In this document: positions 44,368-53,418 of the stretch, piece after piece | How the letters are laid out: every line of letters starts with the position of its first letter | How positions within the stretch are numbered: position 1 is the first letter of the stretch | Assembly: GCA_023242925.1 (NCBI GenBank) | Contig: CP096134.1 | Location: 2,747,501 to 2,811,500 of the forward strand | Direction: 5' to 3' | Source of the DNA: Hyphomonadaceae bacterium JAD_PAG50586_4 | GTDB taxonomy: Bacteria; Pseudomonadota; Alphaproteobacteria; Caulobacterales; Aquidulcibacteraceae | DNA length: 64,000 bases | Made by a program: the position numbers and the translations under genes | Notes under the pieces: model-generated | The model's input: the letters and a program-made list of their open reading frames with translations, nothing else | The model's database searches: none | What the model was told of the DNA's origin: nothing

Positions 44368-44388
44368 GCATCGATTTTCAATCGATGC
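44368..44388. promoter_or_regulatory. Perfect hairpin between oxidase and histone-like genes
   Basis: GCATCGATT-TTC-AATCGATGC: perfect 9-bp arms with a 3-base loop. It is either an end structure of the oxidase transcript or an operator upstream of the Lys-rich gene. A preceding GATCGATACACATCGAC carries the same ATCGA words. Confidence 0.5.
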
Positions 44389-44496
44389 GATGTTGCAAAA
44401 TCGCCGCGCGAGAAAATTTCTCTGGCGATCTCGCTTGCACATGACATTATGAAGACGTACTGCGGCTCGTCGCAGTGACACTAGAGGAGCCAGGGC

Positions 44497-44655
44497 ATGG
44501 CTAAGAAAGCAAAGAAAGCTACGAAGAAAGTAGCGAAGAAGGCAAAGGCGAAGAAGGCAGCGCCGAAGAAGGCGAAGGTCGCGAAGAAAGCACCGCGCAA
44601 GACCGCTGCTAAGAAGGCGAAAAAGGCGAAGGCCAAAAAGGCCGCTAAGCGCTAA
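44497..44655 (+). CDS. Lys/Ala-rich histone H1-like peptide, 52 residues
   Basis: Starts MAKKAKKATKKVAKKAKAKK and continues in the same style to AAKR. By count it is 25 lysines, 18 alanines, 2 arginines and only three other residue types after Met. This is the composition of histone H1 tails and bacterial Hc1/AlgP-like DNA-binding tails, so it should bind DNA or RNA and affect nucleoid or ribosome packing. AGAGGAG gives a strong ribosome site. A strong terminator follows, implying high expression. No globular domain. Confidence 0.8.
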   Translation: MAKKAKKATKKVAKKAKAKKAAPKKAKVAKKAPRKTAAKKAKKAKAKKAAKR

Positions 44656-45169
44656 GCCTCTGCCGGATGCTCTCAAGGGAGCATCTGATCAGAACAAGAG
44701 AACCGCGACACGCAAGTGTCGCGGTTCTTCCTTTTGGGGATCCGCAAACGCGGATAGAAGCCGTTAATTTCATTAAATTATTTTCGGCGCAGCGCGCGCC
44801 ATCTCAATTCGGCGCACGCAACGCGCAGACCCACCTCGACACAGCCCCACACGCCGCGCCGCGCCCTCGAGCGCGCGTTAAGCGCGGCTCATTTTGTGAC
44901 AAGCGATGGCGCATGAGCCCCGCTCCAATGCCGCTGAATGCGGCGCGCCTCACCTGATCTCAAGGTCCGCCGAGCCGACACGATGGTCTCCGTTCGTCGT
45001 GCATCGCCTTCGCTCGCGCGACGGATTCAAGCCGCCGCCATCACAGGCCGTCGAGCCCGAGTCGGCGCCGACTCACCCCTTGGCGGATCGCAATCAGGCG
45101 CACGCGCCGAACTTTTGCAGTTGCGGCCCTGTGGATCAGAATGAGGATGGAACGAAATGCGGAGCGCCT
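44656..45169. other. Intergenic stretch: terminator then no supported gene
   Basis: After the histone-like gene come a possible weak GGATGCTCTC/GGGAGCATC hairpin (44664-44682) and the strong terminator at 44699-44734. From 44735 to 45169 I see AT-rich TTAATTTCATTAAATTATT (44763-44782), a plausible promoter zone, and an open frame running into the Nudix gene without a ribosome site or protein-like composition. Confidence 0.55.
44699..44734 (+). terminator. Rho-independent terminator of the histone-like gene
   Basis: AGAACCGCGACAC (44699-44711), loop GCAA, GTGTCGCGGTTCT (44716-44728), then TCCTTTT. Perfect 13-bp stem with a stable GNRA tetraloop. Confidence 0.9.
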
Positions 45170-45598
45170 ATGTCTGAGCAACCGAAACGATCGCCGGCGC
45201 CAGCCGTGGGCGTTGTCTGCCTACGCGGCGACAACGTCCTGCTTGTGCAACGCGGCGCCCCGCCGATGGAAAATCGTTGGTCGATCCCCGGTGGGCGCAT
45301 CGAATGGGGCGAACGTGCGGCGGATGCCGCACTGCGCGAACTGAAGGAAGAGACCAACTGCGAGGCGGAACTCGTTGGCCTCGTCGATGTGGTCGACGCC
45401 GTGTTCACGCGACGCGGAGAGCACGAGGCATGGGGCCATTACGTGCTGATCGATTACGCAGCGCGCTGGGTGTCGGGCGAACCGCAGGCCGGCGATGACG
45501 CCCGCGACGCCCACTTCTTCTCGCCCGCTGAATTGGAAACGCTTGGCCTATGGGATGAGACGCTGCGTATCATCGCCTCCGCCCGGCGTTTGCTTTGA
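45170..45598 (+). CDS. Nudix hydrolase
   Basis: 142 residues from ATG 45170, with GGAG 5 bases upstream. The Nudix box is perfect: G-x5-E-x7-R-E-x2-E-E at residues 42-62 (GGRIEWGERA, then ALRELKEET). APAVGVVCLRGDNVLLVQRG precedes it. It should hydrolyse a nucleoside diphosphate derivative; the subfamily resembles ADP-ribose/ADP-sugar pyrophosphatases, but the substrate is not fixed. The frame is open upstream to 44906 but not gene-like. It overlaps the convergent membrane gene by 51 bases. Confidence 0.92.
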   Translation: MSEQPKRSPAPAVGVVCLRGDNVLLVQRGAPPMENRWSIPGGRIEWGERAADAALRELKEETNCEAELVGLVDVVDAVFTRRGEHEAWGHYVLIDYAARWVSGEPQAGDDARDAHFFSPAELETLGLWDETLRIIASARRLL

Positions 45599-46261
45599 GC
45601 CAAGGCCGCGCCCGCTAAAGCCCGGCGCTTTGTCTCTGGTCTCGGCGACGTCATACGCCGTCTTCACCAGCGCCAGTACGACATAGCCAGCGGCCGGCGC
45701 ATTGAGCGCCATCAACACGAAGCCGCCAAAGATGATGGCGACGTGCAGCACGATGATACGCGGGTAAGGCGCGCCCATCAGCTCCAAGGGATTGGTGCGC
45801 CCCGCGTCGCCGCGCACAAGGAATAGAATGAATTGCACGATCTGCCACAGCGCGATCGAAGCAAAGCCGATCATCAGATTGGGCTGCGCCGCGAAGAGAT
45901 CACGCACCGCGCCGGCGAGATCGAGCATGGAATCGCCATGGAAGGCGCCGTTCTCGCCTGCGCCGAACATCGCCATCACGAAGATGCCGTGTACGAAGCA
46001 GAACATGCCATAGTGGAAGGTGAAGAACGCGCTGAAAAAGAGCGCCGCAGGTATCTTCAGCCCACCCCCGACGATGGCGCTTGCCCACATCGACACCACG
46101 TTGCGCGCGCCGATAACCAGATTCTCGAGCCAATAGAGCACGATCAATGCGAACGCGCTCCAACCCCAGAACAATATGCCGACGATCGGGATAAGGTTAC
46201 TGGCGATCGCAACGGCCACAGGCCAAGTCTTGGGCTGGTCGGGAACTTTTGGCTCGCTCAT
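45548..46261 (-). CDS. DUF6498-like multi-pass membrane protein
   Basis: 237 residues, about six membrane helices, starting after PKTWPVAVAIASNLIPIVGI. WGWSAFALIVLYWLENLVIG and FFTFHYGMFCFVHGIFVMAM are the conserved-looking segments I associate with DUF6498 (name from memory). Cytosolic tail rich in Gly. Unknown function. Divergent from the DUF883-like gene; its C-terminus is antisense to the last 51 bases of the Nudix gene. Confidence 0.75.
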   Translation of the reverse strand: MSEPKVPDQPKTWPVAVAIASNLIPIVGILFWGWSAFALIVLYWLENLVIGARNVVSMWASAIVGGGLKIPAALFFSAFFTFHYGMFCFVHGIFVMAMFGAGENGAFHGDSMLDLAGAVRDLFAAQPNLMIGFASIALWQIVQFILFLVRGDAGRTNPLELMGAPYPRIIVLHVAIIFGGFVLMALNAPAAGYVVLALVKTAYDVAETRDKAPGFSGRGLGSKQTPGGGDDTQRLIP

Positions 46262-46349
46262 GCGCTCACTGATCGCGATTTCGCCACATGGGCTTGCGTG
46301 AACGCGAGCCTAACCGATCTCCTATAGGATTGGGCAAGGAGAGATTTTG

Positions 46350-46568
46350 ATGGCCAATGACCGCGCAAAACGCGCCGCTGAGCTTGCTGAAGAGGCGCGC
46401 GAGCGCGCTGAAGAGGCTTACGAGGCCGCGCACGCCGCCGTCGAAGACGGTTTGGACGAGGCGCATCGCTATTTGAAGCGCCAATGGCGCGAACGCCCCG
46501 TTGCGGTGGCCGCGACGGCCGTAGGCGTTGGCCTGCTTGTCGGGCTGTTGCTCGGGAGCCGCCGTTAA
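46350..46568 (+). CDS. DUF883/ElaB-YqjD-like membrane-anchored protein
   Basis: 72 residues: a charged helix (AAELAEEARERAEEAYEAAH) with RYLKRQWRERPVAVAATAVG and a C-terminal anchor ending LLVGLLLGSRR. This is the shape of ElaB/YqjD proteins, which attach ribosomes to the inner membrane in stationary phase in Escherichia coli. AAGGAGA gives the ribosome site. Its stop shares a base with the next start. The TTG at 46347 is a poorer start. Confidence 0.82.
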   Translation: MANDRAKRAAELAEEARERAEEAYEAAHAAVEDGLDEAHRYLKRQWRERPVAVAATAVGVGLLVGLLLGSRR

Positions 46569-46963
46569 TGTTTGACCGCGCCATGTCGGCCGTGATTGCG
46601 ACCGCGGCAGCCAGCGCCGCGGCGGTGATGGCTGTGTTCGCGCTCGGCTTTGCGCTCTACGCGCTGATCGAACCAAGCGTTGGCGCAGCAGGCGCCGCCG
46701 CCATCGTGGCGCTCGCCGCAGCGTTGGCGATCGCGGTCTTTGCGCTCGCCGCAGCGCTGCGCGCCCGCAAGCGGGAGCGCGAGACGGCCGTGGCGCAGGC
46801 GGAATTGCTCGACGAATTGCCGATGGGCCTGGGCGATATCGCCCGCGACCGACCGCTCATGACATTGGGCATTACCGCCGCCGCCGGCTTACTCGCGGCG
46901 CGCCACCCAACCTTGGTGCGTGATCTGATCCACCTCGTCGCCCGGTTCGGCTCGCGCCGCTAA
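46568..46963 (+). CDS. Phage holin superfamily III/YqjE-like membrane protein
   Basis: 131 residues with two close hydrophobic helices (about 8-38 and 42-66) and a charged middle (RARKRERETAVAQAELLDEL) then a weaker helix LMTLGITAAAGLLAARHP. Pairing with a DUF883 gene mirrors yqjD-yqjE. Start overlaps the previous stop (TAATG). Role likely in envelope stress; not a lysis protein despite the family label. Confidence 0.7.
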   Translation: MFDRAMSAVIATAAASAAAVMAVFALGFALYALIEPSVGAAGAAAIVALAAALAIAVFALAAALRARKRERETAVAQAELLDELPMGLGDIARDRPLMTLGITAAAGLLAARHPTLVRDLIHLVARFGSRR

Positions 46964-47037
46964 AGGCAAACGCCGAACGCAGCTTTACACGCGGGCTCTG
47001 GTCCGCGACTTTCTCCGTCCAAAACGGGGAGAAGAGA

Positions 47038-48256
47038 ATGAGGCTGTTTGCAGCCGCCGCAGCAGCGGCGCTTGTCATGGTTGGCGTCGCCGACGCACGC
47101 ACCTGGCGCATCCGCCCCGGCCCCGAAGCCGAACAGCAATTGCAGACGGCGCTCATCGAGGCCGAGCCGGGCGACACGGTGCAGCTCGGCCGCGGCCGCT
47201 TCGAGCTGACGGGGGCTTTCGCTCGACGTCGACAACGTCACCATCCGCGGCGAAGGCCATGACCGCTCGGTGCTCTCGTTCGACGGCCAGCGCCGCGGCG
47301 CCGAAGGCCTGCTGATCACCTCCGACAATGTGACCCTGCGCGGCTTCGGCGTAGAGAACGCGCGCGGCGACGCCATCAAGGCGCGCGATTGCAATGGCAT
47401 CCACATCCGCGAAGTGCGCGTGGAATGGACACGCGGCCCGAACCCGGACAACGGCGCCTACGGCCTCTACCCGGTCAATTGCGACAATGTGCTGATCGAA
47501 CGCTCGATCGCGCGCGGCGCCTCGGACGCCGGCATCTATGTCGGCCAATCGCGCAATATCATCGTTCGCGAGAACACAGCTGAGTTCAACGTCGCCGGCA
47601 TCGAGATCGAGAACAGCTTCAACGCCGACGTCTTCCGCAACACGGCCACCCGCAACACGGGCGGTATCCTCGTGTTCGATCTACCCGGCCTGCCGCAAAA
47701 AGGCGGCCACAATGTGCGCGTGTTCGAGAACCGGATCGTCAACAACGACACGCCGAACTTCGCCCCAGCCGGCAATATCGTGGCTGGCGTACCGACAGGC
47801 ACCGGCGTGCTGATCATGGCCAACCGCAATGTGCATGTGTTCGACAACGACATCGCCGACAACGGCACGGTCAATGTGTTGATCAGCGCCTATCGCGACA
47901 GTTTCGAAGATCGCGACTACAATCCGATCGCGCGCGACATCGTCATTCGCGACAATCGCTTCGGCAATACGGGCTTTGCCCCCGCCGGGGATCTGGCCGC
48001 ACTGTCGCAGCTTGGCGTCGCTCTGCCGGATGTGCTGTGGGATGGCGCCACGATGTTCTCCGTTGGCGGCACGCCGCGCACCGAGAACGTCCGTATCGTG
48101 GTGCGCGACAATCGCTCGACACGCACGGGCGCGAGCAGCTTCCTGTCGCTGGGCATGCCAGTCGCCGGTTCGCCACTGACAGAAGCAGCACCCGACCCAA
48201 CCCCGCCGCCGCTGCTCGATATCGCCGAGCCCGAACAAGTGCGGATCAGAAACTAG
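47038..48256 (+). pseudogene. Secreted parallel beta-helix protein (TIGR03805-like), frameshifted
   Basis: The N-terminal part (MRLFAAAAAAALVMVGVADA, then RTWRIRPGPEAEQQLQTALI) breaks after FELTG. The body resumes in another frame as SVLSFDGQRRGAEGLLITSD and runs to 48256. Removing one G from the five at 47211-47215 gives FELTGLSLDVDNVTIRGEGH and one continuous protein of about 405 residues. Repeats such as NVLIERSIARGASDAGIYVG and NIIVRENTAEFNVAGIEIEN form a right-handed beta-helix. It is normally paired with the SO2930-type diheme cytochrome that follows 3 bases later. Confidence 0.85.
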
Positions 48257-48259
48257 GTC

Positions 48260-49342
48260 ATGCGCTGGTCGATCTTCGCAGCGCTCGCGCTCGTCGTCAT
48301 GCTGACGGCGGGCGCGGTCGCGCAGGCGCCGCCCACGGTGAACGTCGCCGCCATCAGCGCGGAGCGGCCGCCGCAGCTTCTTTCGGTCTACGGCTTCTTC
48401 ACCGACGCGGGCGCGCGCCAACCAGTCGCAGGCGTCACGCCCTACGATCTCAACACGCCGCTCTACTCCGACGGCGCGCTCAAGTTTCGCTACCTCTATG
48501 TGCCCCCGGGCGCACAGGCGCGTTACAATCCCGACGGCGTGTTCGATTTTCCGGTCGGCACGGTGCTGATCAAGACCTTCGCCTTCGCCGCCGACATGCG
48601 CCGGCCGACGGAGAATGTGCGCTTCCTCGAAACCCGCCTTCTCATTCGCCGCGCCGACGGCTGGATCGCATTGCCTTACGTCTGGAACGAAGAGCAGACC
48701 GAAGCGCGGCTCTCACCGATCGGCGCGCAAATCCCGGTGAGCTTCACCGATGAAGATGGCGACGCGATCAATCTCGATTGGGCCGTGCCCAATCGCAACC
48801 AATGCAAAGGCTGCCACGATCTCGCCGGCGAACTCACGCCGATCGGGCCTAGTGCGCGGAATTTGAACCTAGAGCACATGATGTACGGACCAGGCCGCCA
48901 GGTCGCCGAGCGTATGCTTGTGAACCAAATGCACGACTGGACTGTCCTCGGCATCTTGGATCAGGCGCCGCGCGATGCACCGCGTGTCCCACAAGCATAC
49001 GACGCCTCTGACGGCACACTCGAACAACGCGCCCGCGCGTATCTCGATGTGAATTGCGCGCACTGCCATAACCCGCGAGGGCCGGCGCACACGTCGGGGC
49101 TTGATCTCCGCTGGAGCCAGCATGAGCCAATCCAATGGGGCGTGCTGAAGCGGCCTGTCGCGGCGGGACGTGGTTCAGCCGGCTACGAATTCGCGATCGA
49201 ACCCGGCCACCCCGAACGCTCGATCCTGCTCTATCGCATGGAATCCACCGATCCTGGCGTCATGATGCCGGAGACCGGCCGACAACTCATCGATGATCGC
49301 GGCGTCGCACTCATGCGCGAATGGATCGCGGAGATGGACTAA
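48260..49342 (+). CDS. SO2930 family diheme c-type cytochrome
   Basis: 360 residues; signal peptide MRWSIFAALALVVMLTAGAV. Two heme sites: CKGCH at residues 182-186 and CAHCH at 266-270. PLYSDGALKFRYLYVPPGA and DWTVLGILD fit TIGR03806. A beta-helix protein of the TIGR03805 type is encoded upstream, as expected for this pair. It probably transfers electrons in the periplasm; the partner substrate is unknown. A palindromic R1 repeat follows the stop. Confidence 0.92.
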   Translation: MRWSIFAALALVVMLTAGAVAQAPPTVNVAAISAERPPQLLSVYGFFTDAGARQPVAGVTPYDLNTPLYSDGALKFRYLYVPPGAQARYNPDGVFDFPVGTVLIKTFAFAADMRRPTENVRFLETRLLIRRADGWIALPYVWNEEQTEARLSPIGAQIPVSFTDEDGDAINLDWAVPNRNQCKGCHDLAGELTPIGPSARNLNLEHMMYGPGRQVAERMLVNQMHDWTVLGILDQAPRDAPRVPQAYDASDGTLEQRARAYLDVNCAHCHNPRGPAHTSGLDLRWSQHEPIQWGVLKRPVAAGRGSAGYEFAIEPGHPERSILLYRMESTDPGVMMPETGRQLIDDRGVALMREWIAEMD

Positions 49343-49343
49343 T

Positions 49344-49448
49344 CTTCGGACCGCCGGCTTCCAGCCGGCATACGCGTTCAGCCTGCGCATATGGTGCAAG
49401 TTGAAACGAAGATGCCGGCCGGCGCTAAGCCCGCGGTCCGAAGTTTTT
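49344..49448. repeat. Post-stop inverted repeat R1, copy 2
   Basis: CTTCGGACCGCCGGCTT (49344-49360) pairs with AAGCCCGCGGTCCGAAG (49427-49443) with one mismatch; TTTTT follows. The left side, GGACCGCCGGCTTCCAGCC then GGCATACGC, is closely matched by the copy at 57951 (GGACCGCTGGCGTCTCGCC then GGCATACGC). Confidence 0.8.
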
Positions 49449-49881
49449 AGCGCCCGAAGCTAAACTGCACGATCCCCACCGCGATCGCGGCATGGAACGT
49501 CAGCGCCACGAGCACCAAGCTCGCCAGCGAGAACACCAAGAAGCGCAGCGGGATAAAATTCGTCGTCGCCTGGATCAGCGAGTGCACGACGCGCAGCGCC
49601 ACGTACGCCCAGGCCAGGCCGATATTGATGTGCTGCGTCTGATCCAAGAATTGGAGTGCGAAGCAGATCGCGTAAAACAGCGTCGGCTGCTCCATCAGGT
49701 GATTATAATTGTTGGCGACGTTGGCGCTCGACAGCCCTTCCATCGCCGCCTTGTTGGCCGCGTCAGGCTTAATTCCAGCCTTCTGCATCGCTGGAATGCG
49801 CGTGGCGTACATCCACACCCACATCACCAGTGACCAGATCACCAGAGCCACGACCGGTGTGATCAATCCATGCTCATACAT
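49447..49881 (-). CDS. MAPEG family membrane protein
   Basis: 144 residues, four membrane helices. The MAPEG core is AANNYNHLMEQPTLFYAICF and WAYVALRVVHSLIQATTNFI, giving the Glu-Asn and Arg-His glutathione-site residues of the family. Members act as glutathione-dependent detoxifying or eicosanoid-type enzymes; bacterial substrates are mostly unknown. Convergent with the cytochrome, ending inside the R1 repeat tail. Confidence 0.87.
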   Translation of the reverse strand: MYEHGLITPVVALVIWSLVMWVWMYATRIPAMQKAGIKPDAANKAAMEGLSSANVANNYNHLMEQPTLFYAICFALQFLDQTQHINIGLAWAYVALRVVHSLIQATTNFIPLRFLVFSLASLVLVALTFHAAIAVGIVQFSFGR

Positions 49882-50009
49882 TGAAGTCCTTCCCTTTTAT
49901 GGCGGGAGGATCAGCCCTGTTCCCGCGTTTCGGCAAGCCTCCCTTACGGGAGCGCGCTTGGCGGCGGCCACGGATACCCCTAGGTTCGCGCCGCATTTCG
50001 AGGGCTAGA

Positions 50010-50573
50010 ATGACCGACGACGCCAAATCCCGCCGCTCCGGCACGCCGTTCCTGGAAGCGGCGATCGAATGGATGATCTATACGAGCCGCTGGCTGATGG
50101 CGCCGGTGTATCTCGGCCTGATCGCCGCCCTCGGCATTCTCATCGTCACGTTTTTCCGCGAGCTCTATCTGCAAGTACCGCAAGTGCTGACGATGGACGA
50201 GACCGACATCATCCTGCTGGTGCTCACGCTCGTCGATCTCTCGCTCGCCGGCAATCTGGTGCTGATCATCCTCTTCTCGGGCTACGAAAATTTCGTCTCC
50301 AAGATGGATGCAGCCAAGGATGATCCCGATCGCCCGGAATGGATGGGGACGCTCGATTTCAGCGGCTTGAAGATTAAGCTGATCGCCTCGATCGTGGCGA
50401 TCTCGGGCATCCACCTCCTCAAGATCTTCATGAACATCAATCAGTACACAGAGACGCAATTGCTCTGGTACACGATCATCCACCTGACGTTTATTTTCTC
50501 AGGCGTGTGCGTCGCGGCGATGGATTGGCTTGAGGAGAAGGCGCACGAAGTCGCCGCCCGCAACAAGCACTAA
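50010..50573 (+). CDS. YqhA/UPF0114 (TIGR00645) membrane protein
   Basis: 187 residues from ATG 50010 (the upstream in-frame ATG at 49881 would only extend into spacer). Four helices; ETDIILLVLTLVDLSLAGNL, LIILFSGYENFVSKMD and IKLIASIVAISGIHLLKIFM match the YqhA family. RPEWMGTLDFSGLK is the typical cytosolic loop. Function not established. Convergent with the alpha/beta hydrolase gene. Confidence 0.9.
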   Translation: MTDDAKSRRSGTPFLEAAIEWMIYTSRWLMAPVYLGLIAALGILIVTFFRELYLQVPQVLTMDETDIILLVLTLVDLSLAGNLVLIILFSGYENFVSKMDAAKDDPDRPEWMGTLDFSGLKIKLIASIVAISGIHLLKIFMNINQYTETQLLWYTIIHLTFIFSGVCVAAMDWLEEKAHEVAARNKH

Positions 50574-51465
50574 CCCGGCACGCGGCTCCGCTCCGCTGCA
50601 CGGCTGATCGCATCCGCCACTGCGTCATAGAGCGAGGGCGGCAGATCGTGGCCCATACCGGGCACAATGCGCAACTCCGCACCGGGCACGTTGGCCGCGA
50701 GATCGCGGCCGCCTTCGACGGGCACCAGCGGATCGGCGTCGCCGTGCAGAACAACAACCGGCGCTTTGATGTTGGCGAGCTTTGGCCGGCGATCACCATT
50801 GGCGATCACGGCCGCGAGCTGGCGCGCGACACCCAGCGGTTCGTAGCTGCGGCGCATATCTCTCAACGCGCGCTCACGCAGATAGCTCTCCTCTAACGGA
50901 TAGGCAGCACTGCCGATCGTGCGCGAGCTGCGGACCGAATGATCGAGAAACGCCTCAATATCCTTGCTCGGATCAGGTGCGCGCGTTGTGAGCACGGCCA
51001 TCGCCTCTGGCTGCGACGGCGGCAGCGCCGGGTTGCCGGTGGTCGTGAAAATCGCCGTGAACGAAAGCACGCGATTAGGATAATCGGCCGCCACGAGTTG
51101 GCCGATCATGCCCCCATCGAGGCGCCGGCGATGTGGGCGCGTTGGATGCCAAGGAAATCTAGCAAGCCGACGGCGTCTGCGGCCATGTCGTCCAGCGTGT
51201 AGGGAATATCGGGCTGTTGGCCCTGCATGCGCGCACTGATCACGCTCTCGATCGTGGGCGCACCCGAAAATTTCTGCGACAGGCCGACGTCGCGATTGTC
51301 GAAACGGATGACGCGGAAACCGCGCGCGACAAGCTTCTCGTAAAGCCCCTGCGGCCAGCGCGTCAGCTGCACGCCAAGGCCCATGATCAACAGCAGCGGC
51401 ACGCCATCGTCGGCGCCGTGCGTCTCATACTCGATCGAAATGCCGTTGACCTGCGCCTGCGCCAT
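50570..51465 (-). pseudogene. Alpha/beta hydrolase (single-base frameshift)
   Basis: From ATG 51465 (AAGGGGAAA upstream) the first part (ISIEYETHGADDGVPLLLIM ... QRAHIAGASMGA) stops right after the nucleophile elbow. The second part continues as MIGQLVAADYPNRVLSFTAI. One more base in the five-C run at 51111-51115 (G on the coding strand) gives GASMGGMIGQL and a ~298-residue protein of normal length, with the nucleophile Ser in GASMGG, the acid in LHGDADPLVP and the His in GMGHDLP. Related to haloalkane-dehalogenase/esterase types. Likely an intact gene in the real genome. Confidence 0.87.
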
Positions 51466-51536
51466 CGTCGTTTCCCCTTGCTCTTGCGCGTGAGCCTGCG
51501 AGCCGAAACGCGCCGACGCAAGGGGCTGCCGTTGCG

Positions 51537-53327
51537 TTACATCCGCTCCGGCACGTCGATGCCAAGCAGGTCGAGCGTCAGCGTGAGCTGTTTCAGCGCG
51601 GCGGCGGCGAGCGCCAAACGCGAAGCGCGGATCGCGCCGTTCGATTGCAGGATCGGGCAATTGGCGAAGAAGCCGGAGAAGGCCTGCGCCAGATTGTAAG
51701 CATGCTCGGCCAGGAAATGCGGCGCCTTTTTGTCGTAGGCCGCGCGCAGCGCGCCGTCGAAGGCGTCGAGCGCAAGCGCGAGCGAACGCTCGGCCTCGTG
51801 TTCGATGGCGATCGCGCCAGGCTTCACGCCCTGCTCCTCGGCTTTGCGCAGAATGCTTTTGATCCGCACCGCTTGATAGAGAAGATACGGGCCGGTCTTG
51901 CCCTCAAAGCTCATGAAGCGGTCGAGATCGAAGATGTAGGACGTGCCGCGAAAGTTCGAGAGATCAGCGAACTTGATCGCGGCGATGGCCACCTTGTGGG
52001 CGATATCCTCGAACTCCTCTTTCGAGAAATTCGTATCGACCTCGTTCTCGCGCAACCGTTCGCGCGCCTTCTCTTCGGCCTGACCTATGAGGTCTTGCAG
52101 CTTCAACACGCCGCCGGCGCGGGTCTTGAACGGCGTGCCGTCGGGACCATTCATGGTGCCGAAGCCGATGTGCTCCAGCATCTCGCGCGACGCATAACCG
52201 GCCTTGGCGGCGGCGCGATAGACTTGCTCGAAATGATCGGCTTGGCGCTGATCGACGCAATAGAGGATGAGATCGGGCTTTTGGTCGCGCATACGCTGCA
52301 CGATCGTGGCGAGATCGGTGGTGCCGTACATGGCCGAGCCTTCGCTCGATACGACGAGTAACGGATCGGGGCTTTCCACTTCGACGATTGTGCCATCGTC
52401 GCGCTTCTTCTTCTTGGTTTCGCCCGGCTTGGCCACGCGCAGGATGCGCGCGCCCTGGTCGTCTTCGAGCAGGCCCTTGGCGTCGAGGTCCTTGACCATG
52501 TCCGGGATCAGCGGATCAGCGTCGCTTTCGCCAAGCCAAAGATCGAAATCGACGCCGAGCGAAGCAAAGTCCCGCTTTTGCGCCGCCATTGACACATCGT
52601 GCATCGCTTTCCAGATCTCACGATGCAATGCGCTGCCGCCTTGGAGCGCCGCTGTCGCCTTGCGCGCGCGATCGCGGACGTCGATGTCGCCCTCTTTCAC
52701 GCGCTTGGCGTAGGTCGGATAGATCGCTTCGAGTTGATCGAGCGTCAGCGCTTTCAAGCGCGCATCAAGCTTGGCGCGATCGTCAAAGCCGCCGATTTCA
52801 TCTTCTAACGCGGTGATGACGAGGCCCATCTGGAAGCCCCAATCGCCGAAGTGCGCGTCGCCCCAGACTTCATCGCCGCGAAAGCGATAGATGCGCTTTA
52901 CGCTCTCGCCGATGATCGACGCGCGCAAATGCCCAACGTGCATGCCCTTGGCGACGTTCGGCCCGCCGTAATCGACAACGACACGGCGCTTCGTCTCCAC
53001 GGCGCTCGCGCCCGCGTGCGCATCGTCCGCAACAAATTGCGCGCGCTTCCCCAGCGCTTCCGGCGTCACTGTGAAATTGAGAAAACCCGGCCCCGCGATC
53101 GTTGGCGTCTGCGCCAGATCCGTCGCCTTCCAGCCGGCGGCGACGCTTTGGGCCACTTCTTGGGGCTTCTTGCCCGCGGCCTTCGCCACCGCCAGCGCGC
53201 CATTGGCCTGAAACTCACCGAGGTCCGGGCGATCCGATCGGCGCACGTCCGCATGCTTGGGATCAAGCCCAAGTTCAGTGAAAACGGCGGCGTTAGCCGC
53301 GCTTAGTGCGGTCGCGAGGTCTTTCAT
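51537..53327 (-). CDS. argS: Arginyl-tRNA synthetase
   Basis: 596 residues from ATG 53327. Class I enzyme charging tRNA-Arg with arginine. The N-terminal ArgS domain is followed by the HIGH-type motif at [11 protein letters not shown] (His130, His133), the insert carrying KETKKKKR-like charged loop, [11 protein letters not shown] and [19 protein letters not shown], then the C-terminal anticodon-binding helices. The region corresponding to KMSKS is degenerate ([10 protein letters not shown]), as in many ArgS. An R2 repeat abuts the start codon, so no ordinary ribosome site is seen. Confidence 0.95.
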   Translation of the reverse strand: MKDLATALSAANAAVFTELGLDPKHADVRRSDRPDLGEFQANGALAVAKAAGKKPQEVAQSVAAGWKATDLAQTPTIAGPGFLNFTVTPEALGKRAQFVADDAHAGASAVETKRRVVVDYGGPNVAKGMHVGHLRASIIGESVKRIYRFRGDEVWGDAHFGDWGFQMGLVITALEDEIGGFDDRAKLDARLKALTLDQLEAIYPTYAKRVKEGDIDVRDRARKATAALQGGSALHREIWKAMHDVSMAAQKRDFASLGVDFDLWLGESDADPLIPDMVKDLDAKGLLEDDQGARILRVAKPGETKKKKRDDGTIVEVESPDPLLVVSSEGSAMYGTTDLATIVQRMRDQKPDLILYCVDQRQADHFEQVYRAAAKAGYASREMLEHIGFGTMNGPDGTPFKTRAGGVLKLQDLIGQAEEKARERLRENEVDTNFSKEEFEDIAHKVAIAAIKFADLSNFRGTSYIFDLDRFMSFEGKTGPYLLYQAVRIKSILRKAEEQGVKPGAIAIEHEAERSLALALDAFDGALRAAYDKKAPHFLAEHAYNLAQAFSGFFANCPILQSNGAIRASRLALAAAALKQLTLTLDLLGIDVPERM

Positions 53328-53329
53328 GG

Positions 53330-53394
53330 GGCAATAGGCAGTAGGCAGTGGACAATCGGAATGCAAGCAGCGGCGCGCGCGCCTACTGCCCAAT
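53330..53394. repeat. Intergenic repeat family R2, copy 2
   Basis: GGCAATAGGCAG, GGCAGTGGACAATCGGAAT and GCGCGCGCCTACTGCC align with the copy at 5512-5578. It begins 3 bases upstream of the argS start codon and occupies its whole ribosome-binding region. Confidence 0.75.
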
Positions 53395-53418
53395 ACCTGC
53401 TGGCCATTGCCTCAATAC

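Noticed and set aside
44906..45169. N-terminal extension of the Nudix protein with CSCG and KCGAP motifs
   Set aside because: Cys motifs look tempting for a zinc ribbon, but no ribosome site exists and the Nudix family begins near ATG 45170.
53328..53393. Longer argS start through the R2 repeat
   Set aside because: Gives a Cys/Arg-rich leader absent from ArgS proteins; [10 protein letters not shown] at 53327 is the family start.
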